This document shows, in pieces, positions 35,830-48,192 of a stretch of DNA of 60,000 nucleotides. Within the stretch, counting starts at the first letter, position 1; every line of letters begins with the position of its first letter. The notes beneath the pieces are model-generated. The model worked only from the letters and a program-made list of their open reading frames with translations. It did no database searches and was not told where the DNA came from. The translations under genes were made by a program, and so were the position numbers. The DNA lies in contig OX485804.1 in the NCBI GenBank assembly GCA_950295325.1, forward strand, positions 1,738,001 through 1,798,000. Reading direction: 5' to 3'. The DNA comes from Polytrichum commune (Eukaryota > Streptophyta > Polytrichopsida > Polytrichales > Polytrichaceae).

Positions 35830-36055
35830 AGCGGAAACATGGGAAAAAGTCGATGAGGGCCTTGGGAGTGAGGGAGTTGCAAAGGGAACTCAAGTTGGAC
35901 CCCACCACGAAAGCCAAGGAATGTGGAAACATGTCGAAGGCCACGGGAATGGGAACCGACAAAGGCCACGAGAACGGGAGCAAGGGTATGGGCGGATGGA
36001 ACGTGGGGACATGGTGAAGACTACATGAATGTGGGAACATAGCAAAGGCCATGAG
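35830..36055. repeat. Degenerate minisatellite (AAGGCCACGGGAATGGGAAC-like)
   Basis: Units of about 25-33 bases with the pattern GAAAGCCAAGGAATGTGGAAACATG, GAAGGCCACGGGAATGGGAACCGAC, AAAGGCCACGAGAACGGGAGC, GAAGACTACATGAATGTGGGAACATAG. Purine-rich on the plus strand. The open frames over it reflect the repeat, not a gene. Confidence 0.6.
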
Positions 36056-37570
36056 GAGCCACCACATCGGAGTTGAAGAACTAAAACCAAGACTTCACAT
36101 TCAAGAACCGTGCTCAAGACTTCCCCCAAGACCTTCCATTGAAAACTTTAAAAGTAGTTGGGAGAAACTACTTAACCGCCAAATGTCAATGGAAAATAGG
36201 TTTAGGAAATTAATTAGATTCAAATGCTCAAACAATAGATACATTGGCACTAGAGAAAAAGATGATTATATATGTATGCCTGTATGTAGAAACATGAGTA
36301 TCAATGAACCCATTACGTCATTCTTAGATTTCACATAGTCTATAATGGGAGGGAACTTAGAAGCCCTATTGCACTTCACTCGGCTTCGAACAATTTCCAT
36401 GAAATGTCACCAAGGTCTCGATATAGGTGGGAAACCACTTAGTATTGGATACCTAGGCATGATACTTGGGACTTGGCGCATGGATACTCAAGACTATATT
36501 AGGAATCCGAAAGCTTGAGTCCGAGTCTTTCTCTTTAGAAATTACTTAGGACTCAAAAGCTCGAGGGTTGAGCCATCTCATGATAGATAGATAGATAAAA
36601 ACTCCGGACCTTTTTTTGTAAGGCCAGTGTGATTAAAGTGTTTGTTCGTAGTGTTAATGGTCGAGTGTCGAGATTTAATACACAGGTCACCGATGGCTTG
36701 AGCACTCAATCGAATCAAGAGGAAGATACCCAAGCAAGTAAAGATGAAGCCAAGGTGTGAAGTGAACCGCCTAGGTCAAGTTCTCAAGTGAATTTAGGTT
36801 TGCGACCCCATCAAGCATACCAGTAAGAATCACAAGAATATGAAATTGAAGGAGCCAGAGGCTATCATACGACTAGGAATTCATAGATTGAAAGAAAATC
36901 ATGACGAGCCACGAGAAGGCTAAATCTCCCACCAAATTGCACTTGAGGGAATCTCAAAAAGTTCACCTCAACAAAGGGAATGTCCCGTTTACTACGTTCG
37001 GTGTAGATTTGATTAAAATATACTTATAATTATTTTTGACACTTATGAGAAATCTCAGGTCTTTCACCCAACGATTTTGGAGACTGACAAGTGAAATTCT
37101 TGTTGTGAGACTTTATAAGATTGAGAAGAAAGTAAATTATAAGTAAACAACTCACACTTAGAATACCATGCAAGATTCCTACATGCCCTAAAGATACTTA
37201 ACTGTGACATTAAGATTTAGGGGAACAAAACTTTGTAAAACTCGGCAACATGACCCCGAAGGATTTCTAGAAAAAACCTAAGGACAAGTCTTGTGCTACA
37301 TTAAAGTTTTACAAATTAAGCTAGAGTATATATGTGTGTGTACACACACACACACACACAAATATATATACATGTGACCTTAGGATTCATGAAAGGAATT
37401 CAAGGTATACATAGGAGATACTATCACCCAAACAAATGTAAGAAGAAATCAAAACATCAAAAGGCTAACATGGTCTTGTAGATTTATAAGACTTGTGTTT
37501 CACTAGTTAGTAGTAGAATACACCGTCTAAGGCTAAGGAACCCTTAGGACCTAAAAAGGCAACCTCAACA
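36056..37570. other. Intergenic with microsatellites
   Basis: No gene is supported. A (GATA)n run lies at 36582-36597. At about 37327-37370 a (GT)n tract is followed directly by (AC)n and (AT)n, forming a self-complementary alternating purine-pyrimidine stretch. Confidence 0.5.
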
Positions 37571-37929
37571 AAAACAAACTAATGACACTCTTAATACTAT
37601 TGATACGTTCGGTGTTAGTGTTGAGGATCTTTGTGGTTGTTGGATGTTTGTGTGAGGTGTTTAAAAGACTTATGAGTACAAGGACGTATAGTATGCATTT
37701 GAGGTGGATATGTTTGTGTAGGACTTTATTGGGTTTAGGTGTATGTATTTGTTTGCTTTTTTTCTATTGAAAAGTTGATGTAGTTTTGTGTAGGCATGGG
37801 TAATTGTGTTGTTTGTTAGCATTCATTTTGGAAAGATGATAAGATTCCATGGAAGAAGCTTAAGCTCTTTATAGATATAGATATAGATAATGCACAAAGC
37901 AAGTAGAGTAAGCCATTGATGTAAACTTA

Positions 37930-40560
37930 TGTGGGAGCTATTAATGGTATATGTTGTAGCCTTGGTGATTGTTGTTGGTTGGTGGTGGGTTGTGGAAGCC
38001 CAAAGGGACTTGGAGTTGAGGTAATGTTCCTTCATTGTGCATTGGCAGGTGGCCAGTTGAATGGTTGTGGGCTGGAAGTTTGGAAGTTTGGAAGGATGGC
38101 AACCAAAGATTGTACTATAGCTTGTAGGTGTTGGTTTGAGAGTTGGAACTCCATAGCCATTGCTCCCATAGTCGTAGCAATGCTTGCGGTTTGAATTTTG
38201 AGTGTGTCAGTTGTTGCCTCCACGCATTTGCCCATATTGAATTTGATTGTAGATACCATCGTGGCAAGTTTTTTTTGTCAAACTTCTCCTCCCAAGCTTG
38301 CATTGTGCAGTTGAAGCTCTTCTTAGTGATTGGTGGGTTGGTAAGTGTGGAGTTATGCATTGCTTGAAATGTTTGTGCAATCACCTTTCGGGTTGGAGCT
38401 TGGGCTAAGTGGATGGTAATTTTTCTTTGGTTCCAATTTGTCAATGCTTCCGTAGTGAGGTATGAAGTTGGCACGCATGCCAAAGATGTAGGCGTATTTT
38501 TATAACCACACGATGTAGATGGTGACATTGAGACATTGTATATTGGCACCATCTGGCTTGTCTATCCTCTTTGTGCTTGGGGGTGTGTCTGAAGCTCACT
38601 CTAATGATGTTGTCTTCACCGAATAGGTCCTTTATGATTCTCACTATGGCGGATTGGGACTCATTTTGGGGGAGGTTGTTGACAACTAAGGTTGTGTTGG
38701 CGCATAGCTCGGACGGTTGCCGATGTCGTGGTCAAGTGTTACATTAACCATGAGTATTTATGGTTGTAGAGTATGTTGTGCTCTAATATAAAGTCTCTTG
38801 CTTCCTTGGTGGCTAGAGTAAGGGGCGGTTTACACTATGGACCAAGAGCCATGACCATGAAATTCTAAAATCTGTGATTGGAGAGTAAAGTGCTCTTGGT
38901 CCCATTTGGCTTTACACTACCTTGAAAAAAAGGAGAATGACCACTAACTTTGAGGTCCCCAAAAACTACTAAAATATGCCATTTGGATAATGTGCCATGG
39001 TCCAACGGGTTTTCCGTTGAGGCGAGGCAAAATGCTCGACTCAACGGAAATCAAGGGAGCCGTAAGGCTGAAAATCAGCCATTGGCCGAATTTTTTTTTT
39101 AATACTTTTTTTTCCCGAATTTTTTTGACGTTACTGTAGATCGTTGGGATAGAAATTAAAAAAATCAGCCCAAAGTTGTCCCGGTCCAAATCCACTTTAC
39201 ACTACAAGAGTGACCAAGCCACTCAAAAATCCATTTTTTATTTTTCATGGTCACGGCTCTTGGCCAAGAGATGTGACCATGAAAATGATTTAATTTTCTT
39301 GGTCATGGCTCTTGGTCCATAGTGTAAACCGCCCCTAAGAAATGTGTAGTCCTTTGATACTTTTAGTTTTGTCAATGTCAAATACTGAAGTTGTTGGCCT
39401 CTGTAATAACTTTCACATACTAGTATGTTGAAGATTCTATATGCGGTGTGGTTGCGAACTATGTCACCTTTGATGTGGAGTCAGAGGTTTTGCGCCTTTG
39501 TGACCAACTCAAAGCCCTTTTCAACTCCACCAATGACATGCTCTCTCCCTTCATTTTCCATCACGAATGCATATCCTCCTCTCAATAGTGGGTGCTATCA
39601 CGAATCCATCTTTGAGCAGGTGCTTGAGATGTAACTTGAGAAAACCTGCCCAATTCTTGGTGTTCAAACCAATATCAATTGGGCTTGAGCAGTTTGTACT
39701 AAAAAATATGATCATATTGTGTAGATGGTTGAGGCATGTACTTTAGGCATTTCCTTTGCTTATGTTTTTGAATCTAGTATTGAAGCGAATAGTGATATCG
39801 AAACCTTTGGATAGCATGCTGTCAAATTTTCATGTTTTGGAAGTTGTGTGAAATGAAGGTAGTGTCATGGGACTACATTTGACCTCTCATGTGGGTAAAG
39901 GCATTGATGTACCCTTAGGAGTGTTCAACGGAAAGTTTAGAATACTTCAATTTTGGTGAGTGGTGTTCCCGTATTGAAGAACTATTCATTTGATCGGGTC
40001 TCCTTCAAGATTGCTTTGCCTTGTTGAATGGTCATGGCTTCATGGATGGGATATTCATACCAAATTTGTGAGATGATTTTGGTGCTAAGGATTACTATCT
40101 TGTGGCACATCCGACTTTGTGAGCCCTCCGAGTTGCCTTTAGGGTGTGAGGTTGTTGTTTCTTCGTCTTCTCATGTCTTTTTCCTCTTGGTGCTATGGGT
40201 ATGGTTTGTATCTCTTGTTCTTGGGGTTTTGTGGGAGAGGGCAAAGGGGTGTTAAATGCCAAATGTATGATTATTCTATCCTTGTTGGTGGCTTGAGGTT
40301 GATAATCAATTGGACACCCTTCAAAAGTGGATAGTTGTAGCGAGGTACCACCATGTTTTGGTGTGATTGCCTCCAATTGCATGTCGATGTCTTCATCTTG
40401 GTGTGGTGTTGGGCTGGCAGTGCATACTTGCTTTTTTTTTTGCATGTTCAATGTTGTGTTGTTGTTGGTTGCTCCAGGTTGTTGGGGCTCTACTTCTTTG
40501 ATATGGCCGCTTTGCATTTTTCTCTCGTGAATCTTGTGGATCGTACCTATGTTGGCCATT
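37930..40560 (-). pseudogene. Decayed coding region of unknown retroelement-like family
   Basis: The minus strand is unusually open over 2 kb on both sides of an inserted MITE. It starts with a Gln/Pro/Lys-rich 154-codon frame from 40559 (MANIGTIHKIHERKMQSGHI), followed by broken frames including GYAFVMENEGREHVIGG (near 39560). After the MITE there are ESQSAIVRIIKDLFGEDNII and SFRHTPKHKEDRQ (near 38570-38650), then a frame with EATTDTLKIQTASIATTMGAM. The layout (basic, low-complexity N-terminus, then a folded-looking middle) would suit ORF1 or gag of a retroelement, but I cannot assign a family. Confidence 0.45.
38822..39335. mobile_element. Tourist-like MITE (PIF/Harbinger), 514 bp, complete
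   Basis: Terminal inverted repeats of about 40 bases begin GGGGCGGTTTACACTATGGA on the left and are mirrored exactly on the right over at least the first 37 bases. A TAA target duplication flanks both ends (38819-38821 and 39336-39338), the PIF/Harbinger signature. A second, less perfect inverted pair lies inside (GTGCTCTTGGTCCCATTTGG-CTTTACACTA near 38895, and its counterpart near 39185). No transposase frame is present. Near-identical ends suggest this is one of the youngest insertions in the window. It interrupts the decayed coding region at 37930-40560. Confidence 0.92.
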
Positions 40561-40654
40561 TTTCTATTGTGGGGTCACTTCTAATGATGGTGGTTACAAG
40601 CACAAGTCTTTTGATGTGTTGTTTATTGGGGTTGTTGATACCAATAGCCGGACA

Positions 40655-41215
40655 CTAAAGAACCTGTCGCGCACCTCTCCATGAGGAGTGCCCGAAACAC
40701 CATGGGCACAAGGGGGACCCCGGAGTGACACCCGGGACTTGTGGCGCCGTTGGTGAGAGGGCCCAAGTGATCCTAGTGTGGGTGAGGGCCCCGGGCGTTG
40801 GGAACGCCTCCCACCCATGGAGACTAGGAGGTTTAAGGGTAAGGCCATGAGCTATGCGTAGCTCATGGCGTGGTGATTCTAGAATGCTCAAGAACACCTC
40901 AATCGGAGGTGTGAGCTAGGAGTTATGGCCATTTGAGTGGGGCGCTGTCCCGGGACAGCGCCCTGGTACAGCAGTGCATGGGAGTGATTCCCGGGACTGC
41001 CAAGGTTCAAACAGGCATAACTTCCTCAATACTTTCCTGAATGGGGCAAGTGAGGAGTCCATCGGCATTTACGTGAAGCGTAGATGAGGATGGAGTGGTT
41101 TCATGTTAGTATTAGACATCATACAAGGAAGTTATGAAGGTCTGAAGCTGCTGGGCATCCAAAGGTTGTGTGAAAAAAATGTGGAATCTGATGAGAGGTT
41201 TCATATTACCCCTTA
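40655..41215. other. GC-rich patch with strong palindromes
   Basis: This patch is much more GC-rich than its surroundings. A perfect 24-base palindrome at 40940-40963 reads GGGCGCTGTCCC followed by its reverse complement. At 40844-40869 an 11-base arm GCCATGAGCTA, a TGCG loop and the matching arm form a perfect hairpin. Both strands have short open frames of biased composition. It may be a piece of an LTR or untranslated region of the retroelement-like sequence that follows on the minus strand. No paired copy is present to prove this. Confidence 0.5.
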
Positions 41216-44200
41216 TTGGTGATGGACATCTCAAGTGAGGTAGACTTTAGAAGGTTAGTGAACTTCAATTGCAATTTTATGTTGGCAAAAGTGCATCTAG
41301 TATTCTGTGACCATGATACTTTCTATACCACAGTAACCATTTCTCTTCAATGATCTAGAGCGTAGGTGGAGGTCGATGTGCCGTTGCCCAAGGCTTGGGG
41401 CTTTGTGATGAAACCACAAGAATCTGGTAAACTGTATGCCATGGATTGCCTCGGTCAAGGCATCGTCCTCTTTCCGATCATCTAATGGAATGATTTGATT
41501 CCTATTCAATTTTATGTGTGGCCGGGAGAGTATTAAAATTTTGAATTGCGGGCAGGGATGGGTTGTTACATCCAGGTTCTAGACAACAAGCCCAAATGTC
41601 TCAAAGGACACTGGGGTTGATCATTCGGTCAAAGCTTTGATATCTCTTGCCTGCTGCACAACTTCAAGGTTCACACATCGCGAAGTGCGATGATTAGTAT
41701 TAGAATGCAAGCGTTCCTAGCTTGGATCTATGCCATGTAGTACGTTACTAGCTTGGACATGTGTCATTTTAGCATGTTGCACCCCAATTCTTGTATTAAC
41801 TTATGAGAACAACTTGAAGTTAATTTAATTTGGAGAAATTTTGTGGTTAAGTCTATGGTCTGATGTTCACTATGTACAAATGTGAAGCCCAATTGTATGA
41901 TAAAGACTATGCCTTTTAAGACTATGTGAGAAATAAGTATGTTTGATTGTAAGACACATTATCAATTGTGTGATTGATTGAGTAAGATGAGAAAGTATTA
42001 TGCTGGTTAGTCAATCATCTTGCCTATATTGTGTGTGATTCAGCATGTGTTGTGTATCTTCTATGTGAGATTTAATATGAGTCAACAACCTCTGTTGAAA
42101 CATGGATTGAACGAAGATAAGTTAGCAAAGTCAATTATCAATCACTGAGGTCTTGATTTGCTAAACAACAATCGCGTAGGAATTAGCACCAAGGAGTGTG
42201 CATCGAATGTAGGACAATTTAAGGTCTTTGTGAGAGAAATATTTTCAGAGTTTATTGACCTTTGAGGCCACAATAGTTCTAGGAGTAAGTGACAAATGTT
42301 TGTGGATTGAAATAGATGTACACTATGTTATAGTGTACAATCGGGAGAATGATAAGAGAAACTACCTCTTAATTATAAGAGTCCCTGGACGATTGTCATG
42401 AGTGATGAGGATCATATTGAACTCCATTGTTTGCAAGATTAGAGTGCTATTTTAAGTAGTGCATTATTGAAAAGAGTTTGTTGAATGAATGAAAGTAAAC
42501 TTTTAGGAAAGACTATTGTCTTAATGTGATCAGAAACCAAATTATCTCATTCAAGAAGAATGTCATAATTTGAGTGATTTGTTTTTATGTAAAGGGAATC
42601 CTAAGGAGATGAGAGCCTTGGAATTCAATAGGCCATAGTCATGTGTTAGTTGGTAGGACTAGAGTTTTGGAAGGACAACAAGTCGAGTCCATTAATTATC
42701 CAGAGGAATTCAAGCTAAAAGGTTAACAAGTGGGGGAATACAATAGTTCCGCATAAGTGACTATTGGAATACAAATTGGATGCTATGGTGGCACCTCGAC
42801 AAAAGACCATTGTTTGACAATATTCACAATTAAAGGATTACTTAAAGAATAGAGCAACATTGAATTGAGTGATTATACAAAAATTTCAAGTTAAACTAAA
42901 AGAATTTAATTAGCATGAGACCATTGACTATACCAAAGTGTCCTTGGCTTTGGTAAAAAGACTAAAATGAGATACTTTATGCCAAACTATTGACGATGAC
43001 TGTGCATATGCTTGTGCACCACACTTGGTCCAAATAAAATGAATTCACTGCCATACTATTGCCTAGGTAAATAATATGAGTTGAGTGACTGTCATAATTA
43101 TATGTACTACTCCAAGAGTTTGTGAAACTTTACTCTATAAATTAATACCCAATTATTAATTCAAATCTAGAATATGATGATATAATCATGTGATTGTCCT
43201 AGTAAAACTTATATGTGAAGCCTAGATATTATACGAATCACCTTTTCAGTCTTCCGCATTGTTTCCTTGATTTTTGTCATGTCCAAATCCTAACTACAAA
43301 CGACATCCACCATCTCTGCATCATGTTTTGGTGCTTAGGTTGGATCTCAACCTCTTTTCTTCTTCAAACATGGAGTCAAAATGGAAACCCGCCCAGATTT
43401 GACTTTCTCCACGAATGACTCCATCGAAGATTTCCAGATTGATGCAGAGTTCTTGATACTCCACGTTTCTGACCCTCTCAGCCTAGTAGCTTTGTTTCCC
43501 AAGATCCAGATCTCTAAGTTCGCCTCTCCTCAGCTGTGAACGTTGCATTTCATACAGGTTGCATTCAAGAAATAGGGGAGTGATTCATGCACATGAGTAA
43601 AGACGCGTATCCACATGGACTCTTGATCCATGAATAGGCACCATATCCATATATATGTATAGATCCTACTTAGAAACCACCTAGAATTCACTCGATCCGA
43701 TGATCGATCATCGTTTGATCTGAATTATGCAGCGGATGTTTCTAGCTGGACTGATGATCTACAAGTCAACGGCCAACTTGTAGCATGACAGCATGTAACC
43801 TAATTAGTCGGGGTCCTCAAAATCAAAAGTGATTTTTAATGTCGCCAATGGATTTGCTCACTTCAAAGATAAAAATAAGTATTTTAATATTGTATCCTTT
43901 GACTCTTCATTCTGAGTCCGCCCTGGAGTAATGAGACTTTAACATGTAGTGTACTTGTCCTTCTAATTTAATTCTGAGATACAGCAAATTATGGCAAGAT
44001 TCCTAGTAGAATCTTACAAGGTTTTTTGCAAGTGCAAAGATTCGGCGCGCTGTGCAGCTGCCGCTCGCCGCGTCAAAATTGTCTTTGCAAGTTGCTTCTC
44101 GTTGCAAGTAACTGTTTAGTAATCAGTCATGCCATAAAATTCTTCAAGGATCTCATGCAAACGGGTTTCGAAGCTAAATGTGAGAGTTGAGTCTGCTCGA

Positions 44201-44609
44201 TCATCACAACGTTCAACTTACTCCCAACACAGGTGTGCGTGGGCATGATGAGTTGGCTAGCTGTTGTTGCAAGGCTTAGTTCTTCAGGGTTCTTTGTTTG
44301 TTGTGTTCATATTCTGATTATATAATTCATCCTTGGATGCTTGGGTTGGTCTTGGACATTGGGTTTAATGGGACTGATTCGAGTATAAACACTTGCTTTG
44401 CTATGTTGGTTTGTGTGGCGATCGCACAAGCGTAAGTCTGCACCGTAAGGATGGTTTAGTGGGTATTGGATAGGCTGGGGATTTTTTTCTGGGTTTGGGT
44501 AAAGGGACCTTGATCTTGAAATTTTCTCTTCTGTCACCGACATCATAGCAAGGAGATTCCAAAAGGAACTGTGGGTTTGTGAATGCTGGCGCACTGGATG
44601 TTTTTAGGT
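41216..44609. other. Intergenic, no gene seen
   Basis: Three kilobases without a supported gene. Open frames are short (at most 95 codons) and lack motifs. Base composition is ordinary apart from a GC-rich spot near 44043-44073 (GGCGCGCTGTGCAGCTGCCG). Confidence 0.4.
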
Positions 44610-45830
44610 TAAGATAACGGTTACATTGACAGTAGCTTCAGACTTGCTTTCTGAGCCAATGTAATCTATTCAGTAGTTATCGCTCATATATAATTCCTCT
44701 GTCGGGGATTGAATCTTTGTCGAGTGACTAGATGGTTGGTATGAAAGCATCATTATAGAGGATTCGAGGATTTGGGTGCATTACCAAGGGGGTCATTCAA
44801 ACGCATTTAGAAATCTGTGTGAACGTTTGTTCAGCTGAGACTTTGTGACGTACCGTGGTTGGGAGGTTGTAAAGGGACCTAATTTGAGGAGATATGAAAT
44901 TCCTCAAGCCGTTGCAAAGACATCATAAATGTGATCATGTTCTGTTGCTATGACTCAAGATTGCAGTAGCAGCTCGATTGAGAAAGAGCTCGAGAGTCTG
45001 CGATGTGAACGCTAATTTATCGGTACTCATTGTGACCACCTTTGAGTTCAAGACATCGGTTACAATGGCAGTAGCCTCTTGCTTTCCAAGGCCATGTGTA
45101 TTCAGTAGTCTTAGCTCAAATGTTGCCTCTGAATTGGGAGTGAATCCTTGTCAAGCATTCAGCTGATAGCCTGATATGATAGCGTCATTCTAGAGGATTT
45201 GAGAATGTGAAATGTCAGTGAATTATATAATAGGAGGGTTGCGCAAAGAGATCCCTGGAGAGTCTTCAATACAATGTAAAAAGATTGATATGTACTCGGT
45301 TATAACCACCTCAGAATCTGTCACTTTTTCAACCTTGTGCCTGCACAAGGGAGAAAAACAGATGTGTACTACAGTAGTTCTTTTTGAGTTTAAGAGAATT
45401 CGGGATACATTTTCAGATATTAATGTATCAATTTAAAGGATGTTTGAATATGTAATGTTAGTGAGTAGATTATGCGTGAGGTGATTCATTTTCTTCCATC
45501 TGATTAGCTAGGTTGCGTAGAGAAACTGGAGAGTCTGCAATGCAGTGAGCAAAATTTGATCGGTGCTCCTTATCATAACCCCATCTTAACTATTTGCCGA
45601 TTCTTCCATTTTGTGCAGATTCACAAAGGACATGAAAGTAACATTCTAGAGTATTTGTGAAGTATACAACATCGGTAGATAATTGCATAGGTTGTTCTTT
45701 TTAATTTATATCTGATTAGGATGCGTTGAGCGAGACCGGAGGGTCTGCGATGCAAATTTGATTCCTATTGCTAGTCATAACCACCTGAATTATCTGCCAA
45801 TTCGTCGAGTTTTTGCAGACAAAAGGGAGG
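44610..45830 (+). repeat. Degenerate tandem repeats upstream of lectin copy 3
   Basis: A GAGAGTCTGCGATG-like block recurs at about 44992, 45255, 45526 and 45739 (spacing about 263, 271 and 213), each followed by TATCGGTACTCATTGTGACCACC-like text. A second block (GGTTACA-TG-CAGTAGC-TC, then GAATCCTTGTC and TAGAGGATTTGAG) recurs about 438 bases apart, at 44618 and 45056. The array ends in TTTTTGCAG, an acceptor-like sequence 15 bases before the start codon of copy 3. Confidence 0.7.
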
Positions 45831-45837
45831 ATTAGCA

Positions 45838-48192
45838 ATGGCGACTCTCCTGCAAGGGTTAATCCGCAGCAGCAAAGTTCACCTTGTCACCATCGCCATA
45901 CTTTTCACTCTTCTGCTCGCAGGGCAATGCGCAGCGCAGGTTCAATTACCTGTGTCGCTACCCGTGGGGTTCAGTGCCACCATCGATGGGAAGGCAAGTG
46001 CGGACAGGCAGATTCTGTCCACAGGAAGCTACTTGTTGACGCTGGAGGGTAATCCATGCGCCATCACCGTGCGACGTATATACTCTAGCACCGTTGCCCA
46101 CTTGTTCTGGGTGGCCAACTTCTACGTGGGATCCTTGCCCGGGACCAAGTGCACTATGACTCTCACCAAGTCCGGTGACCTGCAGCTGCTAGCCTTCTTC
46201 AAGGGCACCTGGACCATGGTGTGGCACAGCGACACGGCTAACAAGGGCGTTGCCAAGATGTCGCTAGATCCCTCCAGCCTCGGTACTGGTGATTTTCGGC
46301 TGCTTACTGCCAAGGGCAAGGTTGTGTACCACAGCTTCGGTGTCAAGGAGTTCGCCATCTTGCCTACCCAGGAGTTCAGGTGAGTAGCTTCATTGCTATT
46401 ACTGCGCAGTGAATCTGAATCTTCTTGCATCAGGACATGCAATTAGGTGATTGTTTGGGGCGATTTCTCGTCGACATTTATAGGCAGGTTTGAACTTTTT
46501 TGCACTTGAGGAATCAAGAGAGATCTCAAACTGAGTATCTGAAAATGGATGTATTACTGTGTCAAGGAGTTTGACATCTTGCCTACCCAGAAGTTAAGGT
46601 AAGTAGCTTTGTAGTTATTGCCTGAAACTTCTTGCATCAGAACATGCAGTTTATTATTTCGGGGGATTTCTTCTCAATTTTGACTGACAGGATTCAACTT
46701 TTTTGCACATGATGAAGCAAGAGGTCAAATCTCAAGCGTCCGTTATTGCATGAATTGTACTGGCGTTAAATTGCATCGAGCTCCCAGAGGAAGTTTAGAA
46801 TTTCCTTATGTATTACCATGGCCGGATCATATCCGTCTGTAGCACTCTAGTACCCGTCGCGATTTGGTCCAATTGTGACGGAGGAAGGTGATGCAGTGTG
46901 TGGACTTGAATGCACATGCAGGGCGGGTGACAAGCTGGTGAATCCAAATGAAGACTTCAACGACATCTTTAACGATGTTCCCCAGGTGCTCTTCTCCACG
47001 AACGATCTGTATGAGCTCAGGCTGGTGGGCGGCGACCTCCAATTGTTTTCCAGCTACGAGGCTGGTCCCTACAAGCAGTACTGGAGCCTCAAGCGCACTT
47101 TGTTCAAGGGCGACCTCAGCAAGGTGGCCTACGCAGGTAAAAATGTCATGTGAATGTCAAGTCACATTATCAACCGTTTTGTACATTTTGGTCATTTCTT
47201 GAAGTTGGGTCATGATTTGGTTTCCGACCGCAAAACCTGACCGGTTCAACACCCTTACTAGTAATGCTCATTTCTGAGGGTTACAAGTGGAGCACTGCAC
47301 TCTGTTGCTTATTCACGGAGAAATTAGAACTACCGGCCGTATGTGCATATTTTATGTTCGTGAGCCAAATGTTTGTGGGAATATACGATTATGTTCAATG
47401 TCATGTTGGTGCTATCTCATCCCATGAGCTGTACCATACATGTGCCCTAACTATTTGTAGCTACATTTTTTAATGTGAATGTGAGTGTTCTTATGTGAAT
47501 GTGGTGTTGGCGCAGCCATTGACCCGGCGCAGCAAGGTGGTATTGCACTCTTCACCGCGACCGGCAAGGTTGTGTGGAAGTCGATCAAAACTATACCACT
47601 AGATTCCGCCCCCGGCTATGATTATTTCGGTCTGGACACATACGGCAACCTCAAGAATTGGTACCTTTACAAGGGCCAGATTTGGTTCTCCAGCTTTCAG
47701 GCGCTAAAGACGAACTGCGATGTGCCAAACTTCTGTGGTCCATATGGTCTCTGCAGCAACGAGAAGTGCAGGTAACTGAAATAAATTCCATTGCAACCAA
47801 CAACCTCTTCACATTTAAGGTTTTAGTTTCTTGGAAGTTTATGTGATTATACTGAATTTTATTTTCTTTGGTATAATTTCTGGCACAGCTGTCCCAAGGG
47901 ATTTGTGAAGTCAGCCTTCGGACAGAGGTTGGGATGCAACCCTATCAAGTCAGTCGACACCTGCAAAAGGAATTCGCTGGTGCAATTGACAGGCTACGAC
48001 TCTGTGTTCGACGCTTACAACCCCAAGCCACTCAAGGTATCATTGAGCGCCTGCAAGGCCCAATGCCTCAAGGATTGCAAGTGCGATGGATTCACCTATG
48101 ACGCCAAAACAGGGTTGTGTTACAAGACGGACCGTGTATTGACCTTGAGAAAGGTTTCTGCTGCGACCAAGTTGGCGTTCGTCAAACTGTAG
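45838..48192 (+). CDS. Secreted curculin-like lectin/PAN protein (EP1-like), copy 3
   Basis: Four exons: 45838-46379, 46922-47136, 47516-47771 and 47889-48192, all GT-AG with phases 2, 1, 2; 438 codons. The signal peptide runs to about residue 33 (LVTIAILFTLLLAGQCAAQ). A bulb-lectin-like domain follows (GFSATIDG, YLLTLEGNPCAITV, LTKSGDLQLLAFFKG, MVWHSDTANKG). Exon 2 gives a second beta-prism half (DLYELRLVGGDLQLF, KQYWSLKRTLFKGDL). Exon 3 holds LDTYGNLKNWYL and the four-cysteine CDVPNFCGPYGLC module. Exon 4 is a PAN/Apple domain with eight cysteines, ending LAFVKL. No transmembrane or kinase part is present, so it is probably an apoplastic or wall protein. The mannose-binding QxDxNxVxY signature is degenerate, and sugar binding is unproven. 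Exons are GC-rich against AT-rich surroundings. Confidence 0.93.
46545..46765 (+). repeat. Partial copy of the exon 1 end inside intron 1 of lectin copy 3
   Basis: About 211 bases downstream of the exon 1 end, GTCAAGGAGTTTGACATCTTG and GCCTACCCAGAAGTTAAG recur, followed by an intact GTAAGTAG donor. The neighbouring intron text is duplicated too (CTTCTTGCATCAG-ACATGCA, and a later TTCAACTTTTTTGCAC). The spurious donor could compete with the real one. Confidence 0.85.

Noticed and set aside
35830-36129. Overlapping open frames as genes
   Set aside because: They follow from the purine-rich minisatellite and show its period in the translation.
45813-46052. 79-codon plus-strand frame overlapping exon 1 of lectin copy 3
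   Set aside because: It is a shadow frame of the conserved lectin exon.
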